NCBI GenBank assembly: GCA_022361255.1 | Contig: JAKSBG010000437.1 | Coordinates: forward strand, 1 to 35,578 | Source: Verrucomicrobiales bacterium | Lineage (GTDB): Bacteria; Verrucomicrobiota; Verrucomicrobiia; Verrucomicrobiales; DEV007 | Reading direction: 5' to 3' | Length of the DNA stretch: 35,578 nt | Shown: one piece after another, positions 1-9,979 of the stretch | Numbering within the stretch: the first letter of the stretch is position 1 | How the letters are laid out: the number at the start of each line of letters is the position of its first letter | Notes under the pieces: model-generated | What the model was told of the DNA's origin: nothing | The model's input: the letters and a program-made list of their open reading frames with translations, nothing else | Database searches by the model: none | Translations under genes and position numbers: made by a program

Positions 1-3000
1 TGAGAACAATCACTCCGCATCCTTCACCGCGACCGAATCCGTCCGCGCCGGCGGAAAATGACTTGCTGCGCCCGTCCGGGGAAAGAACGCCGCCCTTGCA
101 GAGAAGAATGGAGTTTACCGGACTGAGAATGGCGTTAACCCCGCCGGTAAGAGCAAGATTGCACTCCCCGTCGAGAAGAGCACGGGCAGCCTGACAAACC
201 GCCACGAGTGAACTGCTGCTCGCAGTGTCGACGGCAACTCCCGGCCCTTCAAACCCGAATAGAAAACTGAGTCGACCGACACCGGCGCTGTGGGAAAGCC
301 CCGCGCCCTGAGAACCTTCGAGGTCACCGGGGGCAATCTGCTCACGAAGCTGCGCGTAGTCCGTCGACATGATGCCCATGAAGACGCCCACCTGCCGATC
401 GGTGAGTTGATCCGGAACGATCCCGGCATCCTCCATCGCATGCCAACTTGTCTCGAGAAGCATGCGGTGCTGCGGATCCATCCAGATGGCATCTGTTTCG
501 GAAAGCCCGAAAAAGTCGGCATCGAACTCACCGATGTCGGGAAGAAACCCGCCGCGCTTCACATACATTTTTCCGGGCTTCGGCTCGGGATCGTAGAGCG
601 CCTCCATATCCCAGCGCTCCGCAGGGATGTCTATGGTTCCATCGCGGCCTTCGTGGAGCAGATTCCAGTATTCCTCCACTCCGTCGGCACCGGGAAAGCG
701 GCACCCCAAACCAATGATCGCCACTGAATCTTCGACCGTCGCTGCCTGAACCGTAACCGTTTCCTCTTCAGCCGGAACCGAATCGATCAGCTCAAGAAGA
801 TGCTCTGTCAGTTTGGAAACGCTCGGGTAGTCAAACGCCAGGGTTGGTGGAATCGCAAACCCACTGCCGACCTGCTGCTGAATGCGTGTGGCAAATTCAA
901 CGGCCATGAGCGAATCGAGCCCGAGCTCGGCGAGCGGGACGTCTTCGCCGGGAGGTTCGGGAAGGGAAAGAACCTGCTGCAATTCCGTTTCGACATGCTC
1001 TTTGAAAACACTTTCCCGCGACTCGCCGTTTTCGTCGGCCTCGCGCAGTTTTTCAAGGAGGACAGCGGGACCTCCGGACACCTGCATGGAATCCGTCCAC
1101 AACTCATCGAGAAGAGGCGGGGTCTCGACCGGATAACGCGTCCGCATTGTCGCCCAGTCAGCGTCGAGCATCGTCGCCTGTACAATGTCATTGTCGATGA
1201 GCCGGTCAATTGCTTCGTGCGCTTCGTCGGCAGCGAGAGGAGTGATCCCCTGAAGCTCCATCGCCTTGATTACATTTTCCGTTGCTGCCATTCCCTCGGT
1301 CCAGGGTCCGAAGTTGACACTTTGAGCGGGCAACCCCTCTCCTCTGCGCTGATGAGCAAGACCGTCGAGGTAGCCGTTTCCGCAGGCGTAGTTTGCCTGC
1401 CCCGGTGATCCGAGAACCGACGCAGCGGATGAGTAGAGAACAAAGAAATCGAGTTCTTTATCTTTCGTCAGTTCATGCAGCAATGCTGCCCCGCGTTTTT
1501 TCGGATTGAGCACTTTTTCGAAACGCTCCCAGGTCTGCTCAAAGAGAAGCCCGTCCTCCAGAACGCCCGCAGCGTGCAGGACCCCTTTGAGCGGGGGAAG
1601 CTCCTTCCCGATGCGATGAATCAGCTTTTGGAAACTCTTCTGATCGCTGATGTCAGCCAGCATGACATGGATACGGCACCCCGTCTCCTCGATCCCGGCG
1701 ATCAGCTCTTTCGTCGATTCGGTTGGTTCCCGACGGGAAACAAGGACAATATCTTTGGCGCCCTTCGAGCCGAGCCATTCCGCTCCGCGACGACCAAGCA
1801 TTCCCAGACCGCCAGTGATCAGATAGCTTGCGTCACCGCTTACTGGCAGCCCCTCTTCAGCGACCGGAGCCTTCGAAGGAATCAGCCTCGGAAAGTAAAT
1901 GGTTCCGCTGCGCAGACCAAGCTGGCTTTCCCTCGTTTCCGTCAGAAAAAGATCCACGAGATTTTCTGTGTTGTCCTCCGGGCTCTGGCTGTCAATCACC
2001 CGACCTCGCAAGGGCGGGTTTTCATTGATCACCACCCTGCCAAAACCCCAAAACTGGGCTGACTCGGCTCGCACTTTATCCTCCGGAAGGAAGGCTGCCG
2101 CATTGCCGGTCACGATTTGAAAACCCCGGTCAAGCCATTCAATGCGACGCGTGCGCATCGCCTTCAGGATTTCCAGAATCCCCTCGCAGTGACGACGGGT
2201 GTAGGAATCCGGGCCGTCGAGAACGGATTGCTCAGGCGCATCTCCCGTGTTCCAGATAATACCGTTGACCTGGCCGGATCCCTCTTCGGGAAAGTAGTGT
2301 GTCAGCAACTCCAGCCACTGGTCGTATTCGGAAGGTGCAATTTTTGCAGAGCGGTTCTCCAGCAAGGGCCCGCTCCCGGAAACCGTGTCGTCGAGCACGA
2401 CAGAAATCACATGCTGTCCTTTTTCAGAAAGCGAGTTGCCAATTGTGTCGTTCCAGTCCGGAGACTCCCCGACAACCAGCCACTGGCTGAAACGGTTGTT
2501 CAAAGGAGGCAGCTCCCCCTCACGCCATTGAATATCGTAGAGAAGACGGTCACTGCCTGATCCGGTCATCTGCCGGAGAGCGGTTCGATTGACCGCGCGA
2601 ACCTTCAATTTCCCGAGGCGGACAACAACATTTCCGGCGTCGTCAAAGAGCGTGAGATCTGCCGTCCGCATATCCCCTTCTGTCTCGTGCCACTTTCCGT
2701 GACACCAGAGCCCACCCGCCGAAGAGCCAATCGCGGCAGAGGAAAAGTTTTCGTAGGACTCGATCCCGACCGGAAGAAAGAGCGACGAATCCGCATCTCG
2801 AAGCAACCCAACGGCGAGACACTGGAAAGCCCCGTCGAGCAGCATCGGGGGTAGAAAGTAGCCGCGATGATCCCCCGCCAGCTCGAGGCGGGCGAGAACC
2901 TCCGAGTCATTGTATCGCAGGGAACGGATCGTCTGAAATTCCGTTCCGTAATGAATGCCCAGAGACGCGAACATCTGGTAGAAAGCAGCGGGATCCGCCG

Positions 3001-6000
3001 TTTCGGTGCAGACCGACTCTATCTCCGACCGCAGCACCTTCCCCGCCGCGTTTTTCCTGCCCGCTCCGATTCCTGCAGAAACATTCCGCACCCACGGCTG
3101 CCCCGCTCCTTCGTTGGAGTAAATTTCAATCGAGCCCTGATCGCCCTTTCGAACGACCGTCTGCATGGTGGTCGGACCGGATACCATCAGTGGCATCTCG
3201 AAGTTAAGATTCTCCAACACCCCGGCACCTCCCGTCGCGGCGACTGCCATCTCCACGTATCCGGCGCCGGGAAAGAGAACATCCTCAAACACGCGGTGAT
3301 CTCCGAGCCAGTGCTGTTTTTCCGGATCAATGTAGGATTCAAACCGCGATTCGTTCGATACTCCCGCCAGCTCCCGCTTCTCTCCCAGAATGGGATTTTG
3401 CGTCAATTGCTGAACCCGGGAAAGACCGGGCCGCTCCGGTCCCCAGTGACGCTTGCGCTGGAACGGATAAGTCGGCAGGGCAACCCGGCGACGATTGCCA
3501 TCCGGGTTCAGAATCGCGTCAAAATCGAGAGTGGCGCCCTGCTGAAAGAGCCTCGCGGTTGCTTCGTTGAGTAGGGTGCGATCATTGCCATCCTGTTCGA
3601 TGGTCGAAATGAGCGTTTCGGGAGAGCCACTCCAACAGGCGGCTGCCATTCCGGTGAGAAAGGCGCGCGGTCCCAGCTCGAGGATCAGGTCGCAGCGGTG
3701 TTCAGCGAGGTGCTGAATGCTTCCCTCAAACTGCACTGCCTCGCGAAGCTGTTTGCGCCAGTAGTCCCCGTCGGGAACAAAGTCAGGTGCGAGCACATTT
3801 CCTGACACATTGCAAATAAGTGGAATCGCAGCAGGCTGGAACGAAATCGAATCCGCCACCTGAGCAAACTCGTCAAGAATCGGATCGAGTAATGCGGAAT
3901 GAAACGCATGCGAGGTATCGAGACGTTTCGAGCGGATTTCCTCTTTTTCAAAATCAGCGAGAGCGGCATCCACATCCTTTCCCGGTCCACTTATGACAGT
4001 GTGCGATCCATTGTGAGCGGCGATGGACAGCCCCTCGTAGTTTTCCACGATCCGCTTCACTTCATCAGCTCCGGAGAAAACGGCAGCCATTGCCCCCCCT
4101 TCCGGGAGACTTCCGGTGAGTCTCGCCCGTTCGTGAATCAGGCGGATCCCATCCTTCCAATCAAGCATACCGGCAACGACGGCAGCCGCATACTGGCCGA
4201 GACTGTGCCCGAGAACGAAATCAGGGGTGCACCCCCGACTTTTCATCAATTCGGCAAGAGCGAGGTGAAATGCGAACAGCGCGGGCTGGGTCCAGTAGGT
4301 ATCCGCCAGCAGTTCCCCGTCTTCGAACATCACCTGAATCAGCTCACCCTCGCGGTATTTCGACAGCTCGGCAGCACATTCGTCGAGAACCTTTCGAAAG
4401 ACCGGCTCCGACTCGTAGAGCTCGCGTCCCATGCCTTCATACTGCGAACCCTGACCAGTAAACTGCCAGGCAACTGCGGGGTTCGGTCGGGCCGGTCCGA
4501 CAGAAAGACCGGGAGCATCGGATCCGGAGGCAAGTGCGGAAAGAGAATTGAGAAGTTGATCCCTGTCATCCGCAGCGATAGCTGCCCGAATCTCAAAATG
4601 ACGCCTCGTGGAAGCGACCGACCAGCAGAAATCGGCGGGGTCGACTTCCCGGGATAGAGTCTCCCGGTACTGGGCAGCCAACTGTTGAACGGCGCCTTCA
4701 TTTTTTCCGCTCAGCGGAAGGAGAATGGGTTGCGAGACGGATTCACCAGCTTCCGTTGGCTCCTTTTCCGGAGGGGATTCGATGAGGATATGAGCGTTGG
4801 TTCCACTCATTCCAAACGCACTCACCCCGGCGATGCGGCGCTTGTTGGCGGGCCACTCCGTGGCTTCGGTGACCACTTCCACGGGTAGGCGGTCCCAGGC
4901 AATATGGGGATTCGGAGTTTCAAAATGGAGGTGCGCCGGAATCCGGTCGTTTTGAATCGCAAGCACCGTTTTGATTACCCCTGCAATTCCTGCGGCGGCT
5001 TCGAGATGGCCCAGGTTTGTTTTCACCGAGCCGACGAGGAGAGGGTCGGTTTTGTCGCGGCCTTCTCCGAGAACAGAGGCCGCTGCATTCAGCTCGATCG
5101 GATCGCCGAGCTCGGTGCCGGTCCCGTGTGCTTCGAGATAGCTGACGTCGGAGGGGGAAAGCTCAGCCCGTTTCAGCGCTTCGCGAATAACCCGCTGCTG
5201 GGAGTCGGGGTTGGGCGCAGTCAGGCCGCTGCTAAAACCGTTGTGAGTGATCGCAGATCCGCGGATCACAGCGAGGACTTCATCCCCGTCGCGCTGCGCA
5301 TCGGAGAGTCGGCGCAAGGCGACAACGCCACACCCCTCGCCGCGTAAATAGCCGTCGGCGGACGCGTCGAATGCCCGGGAGTGCCCGCTTGGGGACAGCG
5401 CATGCAGCTTACAGGTCATAATGGTGGTCTTCGGGGACACCATCACGTTGACACCACCGGCGAGAGCGCGATCACACTCGCGGTTGCGAAGGCTCTGGCA
5501 CGCGAGATGCAGTGCCACGAGTGAGGAGGAGCATGCCGTATCCACGGCGAGGCTCGGCCCCTGCACACCAAGATAATAAGAAAGGCGACCACAGAGGAAA
5601 CTGCCTGCGGAACCCGTCGCGATGTAGGGATTCAGGTCGAGCAGCGATTCGCTGGCCTCGTTCTGGTAATCATTGTGCATCCAGCCGACAAACACACCGA
5701 TGTCATTGGCCGTTTTTTCCGTGGTCCATCCGGCCCTTTCCAGAGCCTCCCAGCCAACCTCAAGAAAGATCCGTTGTTGCGGATCGACCCACGTCGCTTC
5801 CCGGGGCGAAATGCCGAAAAAGTCAGCATCCATCTGGTCGATGTCTTCGAGAAAAGTTCCGCGCCGGGCGTACATCTTCCCGGGCTCATCCGCGTCCTCA
5901 TCGTAATAGGCATCGAGATCCCACCGGTCATCGGGCAGCTCGGAGGTGACGTCCTCCTTTTCCAGCAAACTTTCCCAGAAAGCCTCCGGGCTGCTGGAGC

Positions 6001-6124
6001 GTTTCGGAAAACGACAAGCCGTCGAAACAATTGCTATCGGTTCATTCGAACCGCTCTCGGCTTCCGCGAGCTTTTGCTTTAATTCGCGAATTTTGGCGAG
6101 TGCCTCTTTGGTAGGAGAAGACAT
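1..6124 (-). CDS. Type I modular polyketide synthase, KS-AT-DH-KR-ACP-KS(Ser), partial (C-terminus off left edge)
   Basis: The frame is open from an ATG at 6124 to the window edge, giving at least 2041 residues. A charged helix at residues 1-27 looks like an N-terminal docking domain. KS1 (about 28-455) has active-site Cys198 in DTACSSS and both His motifs (EAHGTGT, NLGHLE). AT (about 550-850) has Ser641 in GHSLGQ and HAFH near 740, which predicts malonyl-CoA. DH (about 905-1190) has His943 in an HxxxE...P form of the usual HxxxG...P motif, and Asp1097 in DGAFQ. KR (about 1430-1640) has GGLGMLG near 1438, Tyr1579 in NYACGN, and an LED triad in place of LDD, suggesting B-type stereochemistry. 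ACP carries Ser1738 in GLDSL. There is no ER. KS2 begins near 1800, but its catalytic position reads DTASSSS (Ser1969). It starts 42 bp after the A-ACP gene, as the last visible gene of the operon. No clear Shine-Dalgarno sequence precedes the ATG. Family and domain order are certain; the product is not. Confidence 0.95.
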   Translation of the reverse strand, partial: MSSPTKEALAKIRELKQKLAEAESGSNEPIAIVSTACRFPKRSSSPEAFWESLLEKEDVTSELPDDRWDLDAYYDEDADEPGKMYARRGTFLEDIDQMDADFFGISPREATWVDPQQRIFLEVGWEALERAGWTTEKTANDIGVFVGWMHNDYQNEASESLLDLNPYIATGSAGSFLCGRLSYYLGVQGPSLAVDTACSSSLVALHLACQSLRNRECDRALAGGVNVMVSPKTTIMTCKLHALSPSGHSRAFDASADGYLRGEGCGVVALRRLSDAQRDGDEVLAVIRGSAITHNGFSSGLTAPNPDSQQRVIREALKRAELSPSDVSYLEAHGTGTELGDPIELNAAASVLGEGRDKTDPLLVGSVKTNLGHLEAAAGIAGVIKTVLAIQNDRIPAHLHFETPNPHIAWDRLPVEVVTEATEWPANKRRIAGVSAFGMSGTNAHILIESPPEKEPTEAGESVSQPILLPLSGKNEGAVQQLAAQYRETLSREVDPADFCWSVASTRRHFEIRAAIAADDRDQLLNSLSALASGSDAPGLSVGPARPNPAVAWQFTGQGSQYEGMGRELYESEPVFRKVLDECAAELSKYREGELIQVMFEDGELLADTYWTQPALFAFHLALAELMKSRGCTPDFVLGHSLGQYAAAVVAGMLDWKDGIRLIHERARLTGSLPEGGAMAAVFSGADEVKRIVENYEGLSIAAHNGSHTVISGPGKDVDAALADFEKEEIRSKRLDTSHAFHSALLDPILDEFAQVADSISFQPAAIPLICNVSGNVLAPDFVPDGDYWRKQLREAVQFEGSIQHLAEHRCDLILELGPRAFLTGMAAACWSGSPETLISTIEQDGNDRTLLNEATARLFQQGATLDFDAILNPDGNRRRVALPTYPFQRKRHWGPERPGLSRVQQLTQNPILGEKRELAGVSNESRFESYIDPEKQHWLGDHRVFEDVLFPGAGYVEMAVAATGGAGVLENLNFEMPLMVSGPTTMQTVVRKGDQGSIEIYSNEGAGQPWVRNVSAGIGAGRKNAAGKVLRSEIESVCTETADPAAFYQMFASLGIHYGTEFQTIRSLRYNDSEVLARLELAGDHRGYFLPPMLLDGAFQCLAVGLLRDADSSLFLPVGIESYENFSSAAIGSSAGGLWCHGKWHETEGDMRTADLTLFDDAGNVVVRLGKLKVRAVNRTALRQMTGSGSDRLLYDIQWREGELPPLNNRFSQWLVVGESPDWNDTIGNSLSEKGQHVISVVLDDTVSGSGPLLENRSAKIAPSEYDQWLELLTHYFPEEGSGQVNGIIWNTGDAPEQSVLDGPDSYTRRHCEGILEILKAMRTRRIEWLDRGFQIVTGNAAAFLPEDKVRAESAQFWGFGRVVINENPPLRGRVIDSQSPEDNTENLVDLFLTETRESQLGLRSGTIYFPRLIPSKAPVAEEGLPVSGDASYLITGGLGMLGRRGAEWLGSKGAKDIVLVSRREPTESTKELIAGIEETGCRIHVMLADISDQKSFQKLIHRIGKELPPLKGVLHAAGVLEDGLLFEQTWERFEKVLNPKKRGAALLHELTKDKELDFFVLYSSAASVLGSPGQANYACGNGYLDGLAHQRRGEGLPAQSVNFGPWTEGMAATENVIKAMELQGITPLAADEAHEAIDRLIDNDIVQATMLDADWATMRTRYPVETPPLLDELWTDSMQVSGGPAVLLEKLREADENGESRESVFKEHVETELQQVLSLPEPPGEDVPLAELGLDSLMAVEFATRIQQQVGSGFAIPPTLAFDYPSVSKLTEHLLELIDSVPAEEETVTVQAATVEDSVAIIGLGCRFPGADGVEEYWNLLHEGRDGTIDIPAERWDMEALYDPEPKPGKMYVKRGGFLPDIGEFDADFFGLSETDAIWMDPQHRMLLETSWHAMEDAGIVPDQLTDRQVGVFMGIMSTDYAQLREQIAPGDLEGSQGAGLSHSAGVGRLSFLFGFEGPGVAVDTASSSSLVAVCQAARALLDGECNLALTGGVNAILSPVNSILLCKGGVLSPDGRSKSFSAGADGFGRGEGCGVIVL

Positions 6125-6166
6125 AAAAATCAGTTACGCAGTGGACGCTTGGAGAGAGTCAGCGAT

Positions 6167-8074
6167 TCAACCCTCAAGCTCTTTTCGGAGGGCCTCTTCA
6201 GCCTCTTCTTCGCTCATTTCTTCGATGGAGCTGCCCACCGGTTCCGAACCCTTCGCGGCACCAAAATCCAGCTCTCCGAGAAGGTAGCCTGACAGATCAC
6301 AAATTCTCGGATAATCAAAGACGAGAGTCGCGGGCAGGTCGAGGTCGGATCCGAGTTGCGACTGCAGATTTTTCGCCAGCGTGACCATCGTCAGGGAATC
6401 CATTCCCGTCTCGAGAAGAGCCGTCTCGACAGCAGGCGCGGACTCACTTCCCGTCAGGGTGCGGATCTCCTCCTGTAGAAATTCCATGAGAACCCTCTCG
6501 CGGGTGGAAGCGTGGGAATTTTGAAGCTTAGACAGAATCGCACTGGGAGGTGAATCGCTCTTTTCAGGAGTCCTTTCGGTCTCTCCTCCGTACTGCGCCC
6601 GCAGCTCCTTCTTCAACACTTTGCCCGCCGGATTGCGTGGAAGATCATCGAGAAAAATGACGCGGGTCGGCGCTTTGTAAGAGGCAAGGTGCTCGAGGCT
6701 GTATGTACGAATTGCCTCTTCCTTTTTCTCTGCGCCATCCTTTGCGACGATGAAGGCCACCACCTCTTCGCCGAGCGTGTCATCAGGTAAACCGACCACC
6801 GCGCACTCTCCCACGGACGGCTCATCCAGAAGAACTCTCTCCACTTCCGATGGAAATACCTTCAGCGCTCCGACGGCAATCATATCCTTGATGCGGTCGA
6901 CGATGAAGTAGTAACCGGTCTCGTCCTTTCTCCCCACGTCGCCGGAGTAGAACCAACCGTCGCGAACCGCTTCCGCCGTTTCCCCGGGGCGATTCCAGTA
7001 ACCAATCATGACGTTGGGTCCCCGCACCGCGATTTCCCCGGGAACGTTCGCTGGGCAGGTCTCCCCTGTTTCCGGATCGACCACTTTCATTTCCACAAGG
7101 TCAACCGGAACACCGATCGAACCGGGAACGTGTCTTAGCGGATGGTTGTAGGAAGCGAACGGCGCTGTCTCGGTAAGACCGTATCCTTCGAAAATCGGCT
7201 TTTGAAACTTCTTTTCCCAGGCGAGCCCCAACTGAGGCGGCAACGTCGCTGCTGCGCAGAAATAATATTCGACAGTGTCGACATCTTCCGGGCCGCAGGC
7301 ATCCAGCATAAGTTGAAAGGTTGTCGGCACGCCGAAAAGTCTCGTCACGCGGTGATCGCGGATGAGGCGCAGGCTCTCTTTCAGATCAAAAACCCGCTGC
7401 ATCACGATGGTGGCTCCGACATTCAATCCACCGTTCAAAATCGTGTTCTGCCCGTAGCAATGAAACAGGGGAACCATCAGCAAGAGCTGATCGTCCGGCC
7501 TCATATGGCAGAGATGGTTGAAGGAGTGCACCGTCGATCTCACATTTTGATGAGAAAGCGTAGCCCCTTTCGGAAATCCCGTTGTTCCCGAGGTGTAAAG
7601 AATGATTGCCGGATCGTTCGGTTCTGTGGGATAGCAGGCTCCGGTATCGATGCGGGAGCCACCGGAAAGTGGCTTTCCGCCACAGTCACTTCCATTGTCC
7701 GAAACGGACAGGACCGGTATATCCGGAAACTCACCGGTAAATGCTTCATCCGTTCCTTGGGGAACAACCACAACGGAGGCCCCGCAATCTCCCAGAATGA
7801 AGGCTGCCTCTTCGCCGGTTAGGCGGGTATTTACGGATACCGCAATCGCCCCGAGACGAAGTGCTCCGTAATACCAGACGGGAAAAGCCAGCACATTCCC
7901 CAGAACGAGAGCCACCCGGTCGCCGGCTTTTACCCCGAGCTCCTCCAACGTAGAAGCTGCGTGCGCAGACAAAGCCTCCAGTTCGGAATAGGTGAGATCG
8001 GTCCCTTCGAAAGTCAGCGCGACTTTGTCGGGAAAAATGCGGAAATTATCGAGGAGTCCGTCGCTGATGTTCAT
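6167..8074 (-). CDS. Acyl-adenylating enzyme fused to an acyl carrier protein (PKS loading protein)
   Basis: This 635-residue protein belongs to the ANL superfamily. It has the A3 loop TSGTTG (161-166), A5 YGLTETAP (298-305), A7 SGDVG (377-381) and an A10 lysine in NPAGK (about 485). After a linker, an ACP (about 525-605) carries the phosphopantetheine serine at 560 in GMDSL. The last residues (MSEEEAEEALRKELEG) resemble C-terminal docking tails of modular PKSs. The protein probably makes an acyl-adenylate, passes the acyl group to its own ACP, and hands it to the PKS encoded immediately downstream. The lyase upstream suggests an aryl-acrylic acid substrate, but a fatty acid cannot be excluded from sequence alone. 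The start ATG at 8074 lies 34 bp after the lyase stop, with no strong ribosome site. Confidence 0.9.
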   Translation of the reverse strand: MNISDGLLDNFRIFPDKVALTFEGTDLTYSELEALSAHAASTLEELGVKAGDRVALVLGNVLAFPVWYYGALRLGAIAVSVNTRLTGEEAAFILGDCGASVVVVPQGTDEAFTGEFPDIPVLSVSDNGSDCGGKPLSGGSRIDTGACYPTEPNDPAIILYTSGTTGFPKGATLSHQNVRSTVHSFNHLCHMRPDDQLLLMVPLFHCYGQNTILNGGLNVGATIVMQRVFDLKESLRLIRDHRVTRLFGVPTTFQLMLDACGPEDVDTVEYYFCAAATLPPQLGLAWEKKFQKPIFEGYGLTETAPFASYNHPLRHVPGSIGVPVDLVEMKVVDPETGETCPANVPGEIAVRGPNVMIGYWNRPGETAEAVRDGWFYSGDVGRKDETGYYFIVDRIKDMIAVGALKVFPSEVERVLLDEPSVGECAVVGLPDDTLGEEVVAFIVAKDGAEKKEEAIRTYSLEHLASYKAPTRVIFLDDLPRNPAGKVLKKELRAQYGGETERTPEKSDSPPSAILSKLQNSHASTRERVLMEFLQEEIRTLTGSESAPAVETALLETGMDSLTMVTLAKNLQSQLGSDLDLPATLVFDYPRICDLSGYLLGELDFGAAKGSEPVGSSIEEMSEEEAEEALRKELEG

Positions 8075-8091
8075 CGTGTCGGCACCCCGAA

Positions 8092-8113
8092 CGGGTTACG
8101 GGTTCGGGTTACG
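8092..8113. repeat. Short direct repeat in the lyase/A-ACP spacer
   Basis: CGGGTTACG occurs at 8092-8100 and 8105-8113 with GGTT between, filling most of the 34-bp spacer and overlapping the lyase stop codon. Confidence 0.45.
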
Positions 8114-9848
8114 CAACTAACTCGACCTTGCCAAGAGAGTCAACGATCTCCGAAACAGCAGCAACAATTGCCCCTTCTCCGCGTATGGAATCAGCCAGAT
8201 CAGCCAGAATTTGCTCCAGCGAACGGTCCGAACCGTCGCTGATGAAGGGATCTTCACCTCCCGGCTTCTTTCCGGCTATTTCATATACCGCCTCATAGAT
8301 GGCGCGCAGATCGGAACCGAGAAGAGTCACGCCGTCACACTTCGACCGCGCCTTTCCGGCACGAAGATCCACGGCCTGAACGGCGAAAATGAGCGCAACA
8401 GCAGCGTAATTGGCAAAAAGATCCACAGACTGTGAAGCCAGATTTGCCGACCCCCAGCTGAGACCATTCACATTTTGATTGTACTGCTCGGCATGAGTCG
8501 GAAAGTGATCGACCAGGGAATTGCCGAGATGGGTCAACATCGGCATGATGGAGTTCCCCGTAATCTGAAGCCCCTTGAGATTCATATTCACCGGTGAATC
8601 CCCGTGCCCCATGAGAGAGGGAGGAAGACCGTGATTGAATTCGGGAGAAACAAGCAGCGCGATCTGCACGTCGAGATGCTTGGCAAGAAGACCGATGTGG
8701 CGACGAAGCTCGTCCATCGCCATCCCGACGTACTGACCGAGGAAATTCCCGCTTTGAAAAAACTCGCCCGCCTCGGTATCGATCAGCGGATTGTCGGTGA
8801 TCGCGTTCATTTCCGTCTCCAGCGTTTTTTCGATCCTGAGAATCCCTTCCACAATCGGGCCGATGTACTGGGGGAAGCAGCGAAGAGAATAGCGATCCTG
8901 CAGATGTTCGCGCGGATGAGCACGATCCATTTCCGTAGCCTGACCGTCCGTGAGGGCGAGAAGTCGCCTCATGATTTTGGCAGACCACGCCTGACCCGGA
9001 TGCGGTTTGCAGCGATGAACGAATTCCGCGAAAGGATCTTCATGACCGAGCAGGGCCCGGATCATCAACCCGTGTGTGGCGATGGAAATTCCGAGATAAT
9101 TTCGCACGGAATGAAGATGGTTCAGCGCAATCGCAGCGGAGAAAGAAGTCCCATTGACGATCGCCAGTGCCTCTTTGGGAAGCAGGGTGATGGGCTTGTA
9201 TCCGAGAAAATCGAGAACTTCGTCGCGATCGTATTCCCGACCGTTCATCGTGACCCGGCAGGAAGCAGCCTGTCCGGTAATGGCCCGGGCAATGGTGCCG
9301 AGCGGAATCAAGTCTCCACTCGCGCCAATCGATCCCAGCTCACCGACGACCGGCGATGCTCCGGCATTGATAAAACGAACGAGGCGCTCCACGATTTCCA
9401 TTCGCACACCCGATGCACCGCGAAGGAGCATATTGGCACGGAGCACCATGGCAGAGCGCACGTGAATTTCCGCAATCGGCTTCCCGGTTCCGGCGGCCAG
9501 AAACTCGAGCAAATTTGTCTGGGAGGCTTCGGCATCAGATGCGCAAACCGGAAGATCGGCCATGCTTCCGAATCCGGTTGTGAGTCCGTAAATCCGCTGC
9601 CCTGAATCCACCGCCTTGCGGACCAGATCCTGAGAAGCCTTCATTTCCTCGAGCACTTTCGGATCGTCCGTTATCGAGACCGATCGAGCCCCCGAGGCTA
9701 CGGAATACACTTCATCAATTGTCAATTGCTGGCCACGAAGGCAAAGCGGGCTGACCTGCCCGACATTTGACGTGTCGGTCTGGAAGGTTCGATTCGACAT
9801 CTGAAAAGAAAGGAAGGAGTAGGTAACAAAGTTAGGGTCGGCTGTCAC
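8109..9848 (-). CDS. MIO-type aromatic amino acid ammonia-lyase (HAL/PAL/TAL family)
   Basis: The 579-residue protein has the hallmarks of the histidine/phenylalanine/tyrosine ammonia-lyase family. These are catalytic Tyr87 in YGLTTGFG, the self-cyclising Ala176-Ser177-Gly178 triad that forms the MIO electrophile (in GSIGASGDL), and downstream NPLI and EQYNQNVN motifs. It should remove ammonia non-oxidatively from an aromatic amino acid to give the trans-acrylic acid. The specificity loop reads EFLAAG (115-120) and not the SHAAG form I associate with HAL, so Phe or Tyr is a better substrate guess than His. An aminomutase is also possible. I use a GTG start at 9848, preceded by GAGGGG. An ATG at 9800 would remove a non-conserved 16-residue extension. 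The next gene is an A-ACP protein, so this enzyme probably supplies the PKS starter acid. Confidence 0.9.
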   Translation of the reverse strand: MTADPNFVTYSFLSFQMSNRTFQTDTSNVGQVSPLCLRGQQLTIDEVYSVASGARSVSITDDPKVLEEMKASQDLVRKAVDSGQRIYGLTTGFGSMADLPVCASDAEASQTNLLEFLAAGTGKPIAEIHVRSAMVLRANMLLRGASGVRMEIVERLVRFINAGASPVVGELGSIGASGDLIPLGTIARAITGQAASCRVTMNGREYDRDEVLDFLGYKPITLLPKEALAIVNGTSFSAAIALNHLHSVRNYLGISIATHGLMIRALLGHEDPFAEFVHRCKPHPGQAWSAKIMRRLLALTDGQATEMDRAHPREHLQDRYSLRCFPQYIGPIVEGILRIEKTLETEMNAITDNPLIDTEAGEFFQSGNFLGQYVGMAMDELRRHIGLLAKHLDVQIALLVSPEFNHGLPPSLMGHGDSPVNMNLKGLQITGNSIMPMLTHLGNSLVDHFPTHAEQYNQNVNGLSWGSANLASQSVDLFANYAAVALIFAVQAVDLRAGKARSKCDGVTLLGSDLRAIYEAVYEIAGKKPGGEDPFISDGSDRSLEQILADLADSIRGEGAIVAAVSEIVDSLGKVELVA

Positions 9849-9979
9849 GCGCGAATCCCCTCAGTTGCTCCGTTGTTTTAGCGTATTCTGGAAATTTAAT
9901 AAAGAATCGGAAAAATTGATAATTTTCACCCGAAACGAAGAATTTGCACATGGTTTTGACGATTCAACCGCAAAGAAAT

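Noticed and set aside
1-6124. PKS as a broken pseudogene
   Set aside because: The frame is open without a stop from 6124 to the edge and all module 1 catalytic residues are present; it is simply cut by the window.
8604-9605. Long + strand frame opposite the ammonia-lyase
   Set aside because: It has no recognisable domain and lies wholly inside a gene with clear MIO-family motifs.
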